Shown one piece after another: positions 1-10,378 of a DNA stretch of 64,000 bases. Positions within the stretch are counted from its first letter, which is position 1, and each line of letters starts with the position of its first letter. The stretch spans positions 62,001 through 126,000 of the forward strand of contig JAMXSV010000007.1 in NCBI GenBank assembly GCA_027559495.1, read 5' to 3'. Source of the stretch: Aurifilum marmelostoma. Taxonomy: Eukaryota; Ascomycota; Sordariomycetes; Diaporthales; Cryphonectriaceae. A program made the position numbers and the translations under genes. The notes below the pieces were generated by a model. It was not told the DNA's origin. It did not search any database and saw nothing but the letters and a program-made list of their open reading frames with translations.

Positions 1-1085
1 TTATTTTAGAGCTTAATATTAATAGCTTCTTTTAGAATAATAAGCTTTGCTTAATTAGGCTATAAAGTGCTCTTAGCTTTAGAGAGTATTTATTTCTAAA
101 TAGCAAAAAAAAGGAAAAATTACTAATTCTTATATTAATAAATCTTAAAAAGTGCTTATACTACTTATTTAGTCTAATTAATATTATAATAATAGCTAGC
201 TAAATATTCTATAAAAGCTTAAAGATTGCTAATTTAGTTAAGCTTTTCTAAGTTAAAATAAAGATTAGCTAACTTCTAAGTAGCTTCTTTAAAGCATTTA
301 AATATAGTATAAAATTTATTATATAAGTTTTTAATAAAGTAGATATTCTAATTAAATTTATAGTATATTTAGATTTCTTATAAAAGAAACTTTAAGTAAT
401 TTCTATTAAATTTCTTAAGCTAAAGCAAAAGCTTTTATTATATATAAGATTAATTATTAAAATTATTATTATTATAGTTAAGGCCTTTCTCTTAGTTATA
501 AGAGTATAAGCCCTATTTATTAGCTACTTTCTATATACTTATATATAATATCTTATTTGCTTTAGTTTTATATAATCTAGCTTTAATAGTTATAATATAT
601 TATAATAGCGCTTATAATGCCTTTTTATACTAATAGCTTAAAATTTCTTAAATAGTATAGCTAGCTATTAATTTCTTTTTAAAAAGCTAAGTAGTATAAG
701 CAAACTAGCTTTCTTATAGCTTATATAATTATTTAAAAAAGATATAAAGATTTAGTTTAAAGCTTCTATTTGCTATAAATAATAGCTATTATTCTTCTTT
801 TTCTATTATTAATTACTGCGCTTAAATAGCGCTATTGCAGTAGATAAGTAAAGCTAGAATATATATAAAAGGCTTAGCTAAGGGGTATATATCTAATTAG
901 GGGTTTATTATTATAAATATTTTAGCTTAGGAAGTAATAAAAGAAAGATAAGGAATTTTCTACTTGCAAGCAGCTAAAGAGCTATTCTATAGATATAGCA
1001 TAGCGTGCGTATTATATAGCGCATTGTATAGCATTCCTAGCTTCGGTGGCTGCCAAAGCCCTATATACGGCCTTAGCCTATAACA
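1..1085 (-). mobile_element. LTR retrotransposon (family of 23776-29523), 5' end, RIP-damaged, cut by window edge
   Basis: Read on the minus strand, this starts with an LTR (1085 down to 864) that matches the LTRs at 23776-23997 and 29300-29523. It continues into internal sequence that matches the region downstream of 23997, through to the gag-like part near 24.8 kb. The copy is therefore inverted relative to the one at 23.8 kb and its remainder lies left of the window. The AT content is extreme and every frame is broken by stops, as expected after RIP. No open reading frame survives. Only this 5' end is visible, so whether the element is full length cannot be judged. Confidence 0.8.
864..1085 (-). 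repeat. LTR of the left-edge retrotransposon (222 bp)
   Basis: On the minus strand it begins TGTTATAGGCTAAGGC and ends CCTTTTATA. It has the same 222-bp length as the LTR at 23776-23997. The half nearest 1085 keeps several C and G bases that are mutated in the other copies, including the TG at the very start. Confidence 0.8.
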
Positions 1086-1911
1086 TATAAATATTAATAT
1101 AAGCTTTTATTTAAATATTAGCTATAGATAAATAAGCTTATTATATAATAAATTGTATTAAAAAATTATAATTATTATTATAATTTAAAATAAAGCTTAA
1201 ATTTTAAAAGTATTTAAAATTTTATAAGTATTTATATATATATTCAAAATAGAAATTTATTTAGTAAGATTAATATTTTATAAATTAATTAAAGTGAAGT
1301 ATATAAGGTATTAGTTATTCTTACAATAATTTAAAAAGGTTGATCAAATTTATAATATTAGGGAGATGTGTAGCTAACGGCAGAGGTGAACTGGGTGGTT
1401 AAAAACAATTAGGCAGGGACCCTATAGCAATGTCGTACGGTCAGCTGGCAGGCGGCTGGCTGCGCGCGGCCGGTGCTGCACTCGGGTTAAACCGCATTTG
1501 CTTGTTTACAATGACATCACTACCAGGTGTTCGGGGCATTGACACCACAATTGAGGTGCCTCAACAACGAGAGGAGCGGAGGAACGAAGGCGGATTGTTA
1601 ATCAAGATTGCCTATTCCTCGACCTTCCAGAGACCATCACCATTCGATTCAGTGCTGTCCACCCGATACGGCTCTGGTGCGATGAAGTTTCTCCCCGGGA
1701 TGACAGGAAAGTAGCAACAGAGATGTCTGCTTCCGCATTTGAACGTCCCTTTTTGGAGGGTCTACCACACACATACGCAAGGTGGCCCCGAACTGACTGA
1801 GAGGATTCGACGCGGCGCAGAGTAGATTCGGTGAGAAGACAGAAGCTAACTACAAGTCCAATGTATGCGCAGGTCGTATCACGAGCTATAGAGACACCTG
1901 AAGTCGCCCTC
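1086..1911. other. Transition from AT-rich block to GC-normal DNA, no supported gene
   Basis: AT-rich sequence continues to about 1345 and then changes abruptly to normal composition. Short open frames exist on both strands between 1430 and 1910, but none has a recognisable domain. This stretch is also the 3' flank of the minus-strand gene that ends at 1912. Confidence 0.5.
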
Positions 1912-3036
1912 TCAGCTGGGTCCCGCCAAGGAGTGCGCCAGCAAGTGCAACATGGCTCGATCGGTGCGGATGTCGGCATCCAGTTCCACAATGCGGTGCA
2001 TCTGCGCTCGCCACTCGCTCATCTTGGCCGTGTACGACGTCTCCCACTGTTCCAATATCCGAAGCAGCTCCTCCTCCGCCTTGTCGCCCCGTTGCCGTTG
2101 CCCCCGAGCCGTATCGCTGACCAGACTCCTGAGCTTAGCCAACAGGGAGGCTTCGAATGCTAGGTCCACGCGCCCGTTGCCCATGTTGTTGTCTTGATTG
2201 TGACTTTTGTTGTTGTTGTTGGCTTCGTGGTGGTCGTCGTCGTGAGCGCGGGTGGCAAGCACGGAGTGTCCGCCTGCTCGCGGCAAGCCAAGAGGGCTTT
2301 CCCTTTCCTGAATGGACTCGCGAGGACTGGATTTGCCGGCTTGTTGTTGCTGCTGCTGCTGCTGCTGCTTTTGCTTTTGCTTTTGCTTTGGCTGCGGCTG
2401 CGGCTGCGGCTGCCAAGCATGATGACAAGGAGAAGGCCCCGCAGGTCGTCGTGCCTCAGGGTACCCTGGCGCCAGAGCTGATGCTGATGGCGTCTTTCGA
2501 GCTTGGGTAGTAGCAGCAGCAGCATGACCAGGTTCCAGGACCTGGGCAGGATGGGGACTTGGCCCAGGAGGGCGGCGGTACCAATGAAACGTTGGGTGCA
2601 CAGCTGCGGGCTGCGGTATATCCGGCTCGCTGCCGCGCCATCTGTTCCATGCTGGCTCGGACAGCGTGGGAGACACGAGTGAGTACTTCGAGTAGCTGCT
2701 GCTGGTCCCGCCGCCGTACTGCCTTCTGTTCTGTTCATTTGCGTTGTCGATCGTATGTACGCCTGCCTGGTGCCCCGGTTCCGTCCGGCCTCCTTCGCGC
2801 GCGAAGTCGTGGTGCTGCCACTGTTGCCTCTCCTCCTCACCGTCAGAAAACAGGTCGGGGTATTTGCGATACAAGGCGTTCACGGCCTGTTCTTGCTCTG
2901 GTCGAAGGATGACCACGATGCCGTCAGAGCCGAATTTCGAGAGGTACAGGTCAAAGGCCGCCTGGTCTACATCTTCAATCTGATTCCGCATCCCCTGTTC
3001 CCACTGCGCCGAAGTGTCGGTCTCGGCCGCTGACAT
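1912..3036 (-). CDS. Hypothetical protein with polyglutamine tract and C-terminal helical region
   Basis: An uninterrupted 374-codon frame; I do not recognise the family. The first ~70 residues are acidic and well mixed in composition. The middle (about 80-290) is low complexity: Pro/His/Arg-rich, then a Q/K-rich run with nine consecutive Gln (CAG/CAA) near residue 230, then His/Asn-rich sequence. The last ~85 residues are charged and heptad-like (LLAKLRSLV through MLHLLAHSLAG), consistent with a coiled coil. No signal peptide or membrane segment is visible. The start was chosen as the first Met of the longest frame (MSAAETDTSAQ). The gene sits 0.6 kb from an AT-rich transposon block in an island with another orphan gene, which fits a lineage-specific gene. 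The repeat also opens overlapping polyLeu/polyAla frames on both strands; these are artefacts of the CAG tract. Confidence 0.55.
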   Translation of the reverse strand: MSAAETDTSAQWEQGMRNQIEDVDQAAFDLYLSKFGSDGIVVILRPEQEQAVNALYRKYPDLFSDGEEERQQWQHHDFAREGGRTEPGHQAGVHTIDNANEQNRRQYGGGTSSSYSKYSLVSPTLSEPAWNRWRGSEPDIPQPAAVHPTFHWYRRPPGPSPHPAQVLEPGHAAAATTQARKTPSASALAPGYPEARRPAGPSPCHHAWQPQPQPQPKQKQKQKQQQQQQQQQAGKSSPRESIQERESPLGLPRAGGHSVLATRAHDDDHHEANNNNKSHNQDNNMGNGRVDLAFEASLLAKLRSLVSDTARGQRQRGDKAEEELLRILEQWETSYTAKMSEWRAQMHRIVELDADIRTDRAMLHLLAHSLAGPS

Positions 3037-4563
3037 CTTCTCCGCCTGTATACACCGAGTCAGTACGTTGGGTGCGTCGTGGATCCAAGATGACAGATAG
3101 GTGTTCGGTCGAAGAGAAGAAGGGCCAAGAGAGCGACCGGGTCATGACAGGAGGGTCGGATGGGCTAGAGCACAGCTCAAGAGAGTGGATACGCACCACT
3201 GGACTCTTCATGTCTATCTTCTGTCCTTTATAAGGCATCGAGGACCTTCAACACCCCAGCGACCGTCCTTGCATTCTGGGAACATGGCAAGCCCTTGTCC
3301 TCAAGGGGAGCTGGCGGAGGCCTCCCAGATAGCAGGAACCGCAAAGGAGCAGATGTGGCAGGACAGATAGGGTGGCATCGGCAAAGCCGTAGGTCGGGCG
3401 CAACCTTCCGGCCATGGTACATGGCACGTTTCAACGAATCTCATCCATCTCCATATCCGGTGTTCCCATTATTGGCGCCAAGCTATCACATCGACTGAGG
3501 AGTCAAGTTTGGGAGAGACACTATGAATGACGAGTTGTAACAGAATGTGTAGGATTTCTAATCCCCCCAGCCCCCTGCCTTTTAGCTGAGCGTTACATTC
3601 TATCTGTTTATAGCACGTCTCCGTGAGTCCATGGGCCTCACCGATCCCGGGCATCCGTGATTGTTGCAAAGTTGTGTCACTCTAACAAAGAGAACAACAC
3701 ACACCGCTTGGTACCCAGGCCAAGTGTGGCGACCTGATTGACTCAACTTTGAGACACGCTGTAATCAGTTGGGCAGGATCAGGCCATGTTCATGCATGAG
3801 AGGATGGCCTGTCTCGCCTCTCCTACTCTCCGGGATGACATGGAGCCGAAGTCAGCACAGGTGCTATCAAAATCCTCACGATGCCATCAACGAAACGGTA
3901 CTTAAGCTCTCTGTCCCAACAAGATTGGACTTTTCAATTTTCAATGCCTTGACACACCTGTATCTCGATGCTCTACCAACAGAGGTCCAACAGCGCTTCA
4001 AGCCCGCGGTCTTTTTATTGGATCTCATCAAGACCCAACTCCTTGCAAGTAGCATCGTTGCAGCAATCACGTACCCTCAAGCACGTTCAACATGGTACAA
4101 ACCCACAGTCGCTCATACCATCTCCACCAAATCTGGTCAGCTGGTTTTCACACTTCGGATCGAAGAACTCGCCTCACTGATGCATTACTGAGCCTACGAT
4201 GGCTTCCACTATATCTGCCCCAGCATTCAGAGTTCCTGCTTTAGGTGGTACGATCTCTGATACTACTTTGCAGACGACCTGTAAGTAAAAAGAAACACAT
4301 CTTGCGGCTGAGCGAGATCCAAAGTCCATCAATAGAAGCTGACAACAAAAGCGCCAGGCCTGCTCGAAAGGATGCCTGATCTTACGACCACACGGGTGTG
4401 TCTACAAACGATTGCCGTACAGACTCCTGGCTCCTCGCGATCACCCGATCGCGACTCTTCCGGTTTCGAATCGAAGCGCCGGTAGGAAGCTCTGGTGGCT
4501 GCGGTCTGAAAACCGTACCCACCACCTCACCTACTCTGCAGCTCGTCGGGGATGAGGCAACAG
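3037..4563. other. Intergenic, no confident gene
   Basis: GC-normal sequence upstream of the polyQ gene. The only frame of note is the 140-codon one at 3769-4191, listed separately. No tRNA or conserved domain was seen. Confidence 0.4.
3769..4191 (+). CDS. Doubtful 140-aa open reading frame
   Basis: A plus-strand frame of 140 codons. Residues ~48-140 (TRLDFSIFNALTHLYLDALP onward) look more protein-like than the Cys/Arg/Trp-rich N-terminus, so it could be the end of a longer interrupted gene. I recognise no domain and no clear splice sites. It may equally be chance. Nothing suggests a function. Confidence 0.2.
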   Translation: MGRIRPCSCMRGWPVSPLLLSGMTWSRSQHRCYQNPHDAINETVLKLSVPTRLDFSIFNALTHLYLDALPTEVQQRFKPAVFLLDLIKTQLLASSIVAAITYPQARSTWYKPTVAHTISTKSGQLVFTLRIEELASLMHY

Positions 4564-4574
4564 GAGAGACCTCT

Positions 4575-5016
4575 GCTAGCGACTCCACATGTTCGACTTG
4601 TCGTCACCTCTTCGGTTCTGGAGCGTAATGAGATGGGTCAGGGGGATGTAGTTCTAGTCTGATAGCACGAGTTTTCTTCTCTTCGTGCTGTCCTTTGTCT
4701 GGGCTGGCCACCCAGGAGACTAGACCTCGTCCACCACCCTTCTCTAGGGCTCGCCGGAGTTGAGATTACAAAGGGTGGGGGGGGAGGCAATATCTGCTAG
4801 CGATCACCTGATCTGAACTCGTTGTCTCCTCTTCGGTTCTGAGCGTAGTGAGATGGGTACACGGGGATGTGGTTCTGGTCTGATAGCACGAGTCGTCTTC
4901 TCTTCGTGCCGTCCTTTGTCTGGGCTGGCCACCCAGGAGACTTGACCACATCTGCCGCCGCCCTTCCCTACAGCTCGCCGGGGAGGAGACTTCTCTGCTG
5001 CAAAGTCTCGATGTTG
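4575..5016 (+). repeat. Diverged tandem duplication, period 221 bp
   Basis: Landmarks recur at constant spacing. GCTAGCGA starts at 4575 and 4796. TCTGATAGCACGAG starts at 4658 and 4879. GGGCTGGCCACCCAGGAGAC is in both units. GCTCGCCGG starts at 4749 and 4973 (a 3-bp indel). Substitutions are scattered, so the duplication is not recent. Confidence 0.85.
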
Positions 5017-5212
5017 AGATTGGCGGGGTTGGGGATGGTTGTTGACCAGAAACTGTAATACTGCACATTGAAATTTCAGGAATGAGCATGTTGGTCCTTG
5101 GAGTTGTCTTATTTTGCCGGGTCTGGCCAGCCTGGGCAGTATAGGACGATTACAAGCATGGCCTCAACAGCATGAGGTTCAAAGGTAGGTTTTGTTCCCA
5201 GAAAGAGAGGTG

Positions 5213-5249
<37 letters not shown>
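5213..5249 (+). repeat. Poly(A) run, 37 nt
   Basis: Thirty-seven consecutive A residues, by far the longest A run in the window, directly preceding GCAACAG. Confidence 0.95.
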
Positions 5250-5250
<1 letters not shown>

Positions 5251-5936
5251 CAACAGCCCTTCTTCACGTCGTGCTCATAGACTGTAAACGAGGCATGATG
5301 TCCCAATATGTGCGCGGGTGTGTATTTAGTATATAGGCCCACTAGGTATAGCTGAGTGTGCTCTCACATTGATTGTCCTTTAATATACTAATTATAATAT
5401 AACTTTTGTATTTGATTTATATCTTGGATTATCTAAATTATCTAAATTTATTTAGTAGCCTTCTAAAGTCTTTAATATCTTAAAAAGAAATTTAATACTA
5501 TTCCTATATAGTGAAAGATATATAAACTGTTGTGCGGTCTTGGGCTGTTACACTTGTGACATAAGTTGCAGCTGTTTTCAAAAGGCATAAGTGCAGTATC
5601 CACGCAGAACTAAACCGTTTCCGGCCAATTCCGGGGGGGGGGGACAAAACCAATCATTGGAAAAGAAAAGACAAAGACAAGTCAGCCAGCTGGGCGACTG
5701 GCTAGCATGTAATTAGAAAATAATTCCCTGAGGACATGGACTGATGAAAAAAAAGTGCCACGTACTCCGGCTTGATCCCAGTCGACGTATGAATGAAAGG
5801 CGTGGACAAGTCGTAAGTAGAAGCTGATTAAAAAACGACCACGCGGCTAACATAATTCTCACTCATTCTGATCAATTTTCCTTCTGAATACACAAGAACA
5901 TATATTCTTTGGCGCAACGCACGTGGCAATACGGTC
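5250..5936. other. Intergenic, with a small AT-rich island
   Basis: An AT-rich patch at about 5380-5530 resembles the RIP-scarred blocks and may be a short repeat relic. A G11 run lies at 5633-5643. The rest is the upstream region of the gene at 5937; no promoter element stands out. Confidence 0.4.
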
Positions 5937-8456
5937 ATGGAGTGTGGACATGATGACCAGCAGCCACCAGGAGAGCACAGGGGCCCGTACACGGCCCTTC
6001 GCTTCCAGGTTGGGCTTCCTAGACTGCGGAGAACTGCCTCTGCCACTACCACCACTGCCGCGGGACGTGCAGGTGGGCGGCAGCAGCCGTTATTGGCATC
6101 AAGACGCACGCGGTCGCAGGCCCGGCTCGAGTTGCAGCTCCAGCTTGAGTCACGGCCGCAGTTGCAGTGTCTCGAGCTCTGCTTCCACGGCGACTTCCGG
6201 GCGAGACCAGAAACGCCCATCTCACTGCACTTTGATACCTTTGACGGACCTATTAAGCGTTATGCCGCAAGCTATCCACCTCCAGAGGCCGTAACGCCAC
6301 CTAGTTACATCGTCGAGCACCATCGCACAGTCAAGCTGTATGCCTCTGGCGAGGACGAGGACGAGGACGATGAAGGCGACTCCGCCTCCTCCTCCCAGCA
6401 TTCCACTGACGAGAATGACAACAACGAGCAGATAAATAACAACGGGGACAAGGACACGGATCGTGGTGATCGAGGTCTATCTGCAGAGCAGGGTAGTCCC
6501 CATTATAGAGCACCTCTGCAACGGACAAGCATCATACGCATCATGGTATTAATTGTTGCCTTGTCTGTTGCGCTGCATATACGCCTGTGGCCATCACTAC
6601 CTTGGTTGAGTACCGGTCCCGCTGCTATAAATACCTCCTTCTCCTCCCCCTCCTCTTCTCCTGTCCATCCAGGAATCGCCTGTGCAGTGTCGTACGACAC
6701 GTGCCCGCTGTCTCTCACCTTTGACATATTGGACATCCTCCTGTTCTCGACCACAACAGTACCCACCTGGATCTATGGTATCCCATCTCCTCAAGAGGAC
6801 AATGTATCTGACAGCGTGCCGCTGCCGTCCAGAACAATCTCAGTGCCTTCTGCTGCTGCTACTCCGCGTGGGTATCCAAAAACGCCTGCTGTCACAGATC
6901 TAGCCATCGCCCAAGCTCACAGCCCCGAGGCTGTCACGCGGGAGATCATCCATATTGTTGACCTGATCTGTCCGGTGGCCATGTCCGCCTTGGACTGGGC
7001 GCACGCACGAGAGCGAGCACCAGATGGAGCGCGGCAACAGTACCACCATCTGATGGTCCTATGCCGGCAGATTACCCAGACAAGCAGGCAGGTTGGAGTA
7101 TCTTGGGACTTCGTTCGCACTGAAACAGGATACATGTCGACCGATCTGGCAAAGACAGTTGTCGGTTGGGCGAGGCAGAAGCTGCGCAGGGCAATCAAGA
7201 GGAGCAGCAAGAGGAGAGATGAGCCATATCCGGGCACGGAGTGGTATGTAGATGTGGCCTTTTCTGGTGGTGGCTCTCGCCGGCGTCAGCCAGCATGTGT
7301 ACACCTCGGACCCAGCAACAATGAGCACAACAACAAGATCCTGCCCAGACTTCCGGCAGCCCCGCCGCCGCTCGTTGCAGCGATGCTCAATGTCGTATAT
7401 GCGCTCGCAACTGCGGGCCAAGACTCGTACACGCCCATCTATGGGAGTGATGTGGGGAATTTTATCCAACAGGTATGCCCATCACACAAGCAACCGCCAA
7501 CGACAACAGCTCGCAAGCAGGCCCCTCATCCGGCTTGTGCTCTCGTCCCCTGGGTCCTACTCAACAACACCGACTTCGACACCAACGAAGACCTGTCTCG
7601 TTTCCCCGGGACATTGGCGGCGCCGCCGTCAGATCCCGGCAAGAACCCCATAGTCCAGTCCACCACAAGTGCTTTCGAGGCATGGGCCGTAGCCAGATGG
7701 AGGGAAGCTTGGGCGGGTCGTAGACAGATGAGCACAAATGAGTCTGGCGACTTTGAGATTTTTCCAGACACAGACCCTTTATTCCCTTCGTCGTCGTCTT
7801 CATCTCATACGCCTCGGGCACAAATCGCAGAGCCTAGCCTCGTCACTCTTTGTAGGCAGCTCACCACCGCGGCGGCTCTCATCGACGAGCTGCTAGCGAT
7901 TGTTGGCGGGATTCCGGCGCAATGGATCGTCGAGGGCTCCAGATGGACCGAGACGCTCGCCGCCAGGCGTCAAGCCGGAAAAGAAAAGCAAGTAGGAGCA
8001 CGCCGGAAAGGGACGAATGACGAAGGGAAGGCCAAGATCAACACGACAGCTGCAGCGTTTTCCGACTTGACGAGGCGTCTCGCATCATTGCGGAGCGATC
8101 CGCTGGCAAAGCAAGAGGCGCGGACCATAGCAAGCTTGGCCGGCATGGCAGCCTCACAGGGACAGCTAGCCAGAGTGAAGAGCGACATCGAGAGGTTGCA
8201 GCAGGATGAAGAGGGAGAGGCATGGTGGGCTCCTCCTCTGGACAGGTCCGACACATGGCCCCGGCGTCGCAGGTTTCTCCCGCCTCATATCATGGATGCG
8301 CAGCTCAAGGCTGCGGAAATACGCTTGCAGGAGGAAGCTCATCGGTTCAAGTCATGGTATTGGTGGGTAGAAGAGGCAATGTTTTACCATTCAACGCTTC
8401 ATACACAGCAGCACTTTCAGATGCACTCAACGGAGGGGGAACATGGGCTTGTTTGA
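5937..8456 (+). CDS. Hypothetical 839-aa protein with one predicted membrane span
   Basis: A single 839-codon frame with no recognised family. The N-terminus (1-120) is Arg/Thr/Gln-rich. A PPSY motif lies near 121, and an Asp/Glu cluster followed by Ser/Asn-rich sequence lies at 138-170. A hydrophobic segment at about 199-218 (IIRIMVLIVALSVALHI) is preceded by basic residues and suggests a type II or single-pass membrane protein. The C-terminal ~600 residues are mixed, with helical stretches around 330-420 and 690-830 that include a conspicuous SWYWWVEEAM. A 48-bp in-frame segment at 7473-7520 has GT-AG borders and could be a retained intron. The gene lies next to the 21-kb transposon block, so it may be lineage-specific. 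The start is the first Met of the frame and is not otherwise supported. Confidence 0.6.
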   Translation: MECGHDDQQPPGEHRGPYTALRFQVGLPRLRRTASATTTTAAGRAGGRQQPLLASRRTRSQARLELQLQLESRPQLQCLELCFHGDFRARPETPISLHFDTFDGPIKRYAASYPPPEAVTPPSYIVEHHRTVKLYASGEDEDEDDEGDSASSSQHSTDENDNNEQINNNGDKDTDRGDRGLSAEQGSPHYRAPLQRTSIIRIMVLIVALSVALHIRLWPSLPWLSTGPAAINTSFSSPSSSPVHPGIACAVSYDTCPLSLTFDILDILLFSTTTVPTWIYGIPSPQEDNVSDSVPLPSRTISVPSAAATPRGYPKTPAVTDLAIAQAHSPEAVTREIIHIVDLICPVAMSALDWAHARERAPDGARQQYHHLMVLCRQITQTSRQVGVSWDFVRTETGYMSTDLAKTVVGWARQKLRRAIKRSSKRRDEPYPGTEWYVDVAFSGGGSRRRQPACVHLGPSNNEHNNKILPRLPAAPPPLVAAMLNVVYALATAGQDSYTPIYGSDVGNFIQQVCPSHKQPPTTTARKQAPHPACALVPWVLLNNTDFDTNEDLSRFPGTLAAPPSDPGKNPIVQSTTSAFEAWAVARWREAWAGRRQMSTNESGDFEIFPDTDPLFPSSSSSSHTPRAQIAEPSLVTLCRQLTTAAALIDELLAIVGGIPAQWIVEGSRWTETLAARRQAGKEKQVGARRKGTNDEGKAKINTTAAAFSDLTRRLASLRSDPLAKQEARTIASLAGMAASQGQLARVKSDIERLQQDEEGEAWWAPPLDRSDTWPRRRRFLPPHIMDAQLKAAEIRLQEEAHRFKSWYWWVEEAMFYHSTLHTQQHFQMHSTEGEHGLV

Positions 8457-8660
8457 TGATATCCACAATGTCGGGCATAGTAGAACCTGGATGACGAGAT
8501 AAGTGCCTGCAGTCTTCCGAATCCAGAACTCAGCATTAAATGAAACACAGACGCCGAGTAATTAATATGTCAAAGTCACCATTGAGGATAAGGCTTCAAG
8601 GTGAGGATGAACATATCAGAACTTGAACGACAATGAGGAGAAACAGAGGGCTAGAGCATA
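8457..8660. other. 3' flank of the 839-aa gene and onset of AT-rich block
   Basis: GC-normal sequence fades into the AT-rich block around 8660-8700. No gene seen. Confidence 0.5.
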
Positions 8661-10246
8661 GAAGTAGCAAAAGCAGTGCTGAGATTAAATCTATCTAAAA
8701 ACAAAAGAAATATATATATAGCTATTTCAGGCTCAGTAGTAATATATATCTAAGTTAATAATAGAGGATTAGGATTTATATAACCTACTTTTCTATATAC
8801 TCTTTATCTAATTAATTAAATGCTTTAAAAAGTAGGTACTAAATGCTGCTAGATCTATAATAGCAGAATATAAGTCTTGCCTTTCTAAACCCCTTCTTAT
8901 AGTTTAGGCCTTACAATCTTTATTTTCTTTCTTTAACTATTATCTTTTTCTCTACTTTTCTATCTAATTTGCAACCTAAGGCGCCTATTTTAGCCTATTT
9001 TAAGCGCCTTAAAATATAATTTTACCTTTAAAGACCCTCTCTATAAGATTTCTAAGCTTAAAATGCTTTAAGATCTATACTTTATATTTTCTAGTAAGGA
9101 AAGCAAGGCTTTAGCTCCTTGTAACTTCCCTTATATAAGCAAGCTAATAACTTTCTAAGCTTTAGCTAATTCTAATGCTGCTTATATAGCATCTACTAAC
9201 TCTTAAATAGCAACTTAGATAGGAGCAGCTTAGTTTTTTATTATAAATATTAGAAACTTAGTTAATTTTTTTTAGCTTTTTTATAAATAGATAATATAGA
9301 TAATCCTATTAATTAGAATAGTAGTAAGAATAATAATAAGTTTGCTTTTAAGAATAGTAAAAATAAAAAGAATAATTATTAAAGGCTTTTCTTTCTTTTT
9401 CTAAAAAAAGATAAAGATTAATCTTCTAATTAAGTTTTTTTCTTTTCCTATATTAATTAAATAAGTAAGCTATAAAGAAAGTCTTTAAAGCATTTAATTT
9501 CTATATTATATATTCTTAAATGCATATTAATTAAGTATATTTTAATTCTTTATTAACTTTATTTAGCTTTCTTTTAAGCTTAAATTTAATTATTCTGCCT
9601 TTTAATTTATTAATTTTAAAGAAGAATTTTTTAGCTTTTATAGCTAATATTCTCTAAATTTTAACTCTTTTGCAGAATAAAGTAGCTAAAAGCTTAATTT
9701 TAGCTTTTAAGATAAGAAATTTATTAAATTAAGCTTAATTTGCAAGATTCTATGCTTTAGATATACTAAAAGTTTTATAAATAACTGCTTTAATAAAGTA
9801 TATTAAGATATTAAAAATCTTAAAATTTTAAAATATGCTTAATGCCTTTATAGCTATAAGTATAAGCTAATTTTCTTAATTCTTATTTCTTTTATAAATA
9901 ATATTTATAAAGCTAAAGCTATATTTATTATTTTTAGAGATATTAAATATAAGCCTTTTAATTTAAAGAGAAAATGCGTTTTTAAGATAAAAAGTATTTA
10001 AGATTTATATATCTTTAAGGCTTTATTTCTTATTTAAATTAAATATATATCTTAAGCTTAGAAAGCTGCCTTAAAACTCTTTAAATTAGATAAATTTTAA
10101 ATAATAAAGTAAAATATTAATAAATTAAAGCGCCTTATAGATAAATTATTTATAGCGAATAAAGAATTATTTGCTAAGATTAAAGCTAGAAAGGAAGAGA
10201 TTAGCGCTTTAAAGAGCATTATTAAAGCTTAGAAGGAAAAGATTAA
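8661..10246 (+). mobile_element. RIP-degraded remnant of an unidentified element (left part)
   Basis: AT-rich sequence with all frames broken. Near 10050-10246 the plus strand still reads as a charged helical stretch (ANKELFAKIKARKEEISALK) ending exactly where the TRIM-like element inserted. After that insertion (18361 on) the same frame resumes with IKKLKKK and further charged sequence. This stretch and about 18361-18650 were therefore one older element split by the insertion. The coiled-coil tail is reminiscent of C-termini of fungal DDE transposases, but I could not match a catalytic core, so the class is open. Confidence 0.4.
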
Positions 10247-10376
10247 TGTTACGACCCGTGGTTTAGGCGTAAGCTATATGTACGGCTGGAAGGAATATTC
10301 GAACGGCGAGTTCGAATATCTGCTAATCTTTTAGATCTATATAGTATAATAGCACCTTCTACCGCTAGCTATTATA
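10247..10376 (+). repeat. 5' LTR of the TRIM-like element (130 bp)
   Basis: Begins TGTTACGACCCGTGG and ends CTATTATA. It is little mutated: most C and G positions that are T or A in the right copy are intact here. It contains the inverted repeat ATATTCGAAC / GTTCGAATAT (10295-10304 and 10310-10319). Confidence 0.8.
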
Positions 10377-10378
10377 TT

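Larger units (their letters stand above)
4564..5249 (+). mobile_element. Candidate retroposon: two ~221-bp tandem units, unique tail, A37, flanked by GCAACAG
   Basis: The segment contains two diverged tandem copies of a ~221-bp unit (about 4575-4795 and 4796-5016), then ~196 bp of unique sequence and an uninterrupted run of 37 A at 5213-5249. GCAACAG occurs immediately before it (4557-4563) and immediately after the A run (5250-5256), as a target-site duplication would. A poly(A) tail plus direct flanking repeats is the hallmark of LINE-driven retroposition; the dimer would make it SINE-like. I found no convincing Pol III A and B boxes and no coding frame. The 7-bp match could be chance. Confidence 0.4.

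Noticed and set aside
2135..2840. Open frames encoding polyLeu, polyAla or polySer on both strands
   Set aside because: Shadow frames of the CAG/CAA repeat in the 1912-3036 gene.
5128..5190. Alu-like phrases (GGCCAGCCTGGGCAG, GATTACAAGCATGG) in the candidate retroposon
   Set aside because: Short, isolated matches in a fungal context; no overall Alu or 7SL similarity, so treated as chance.
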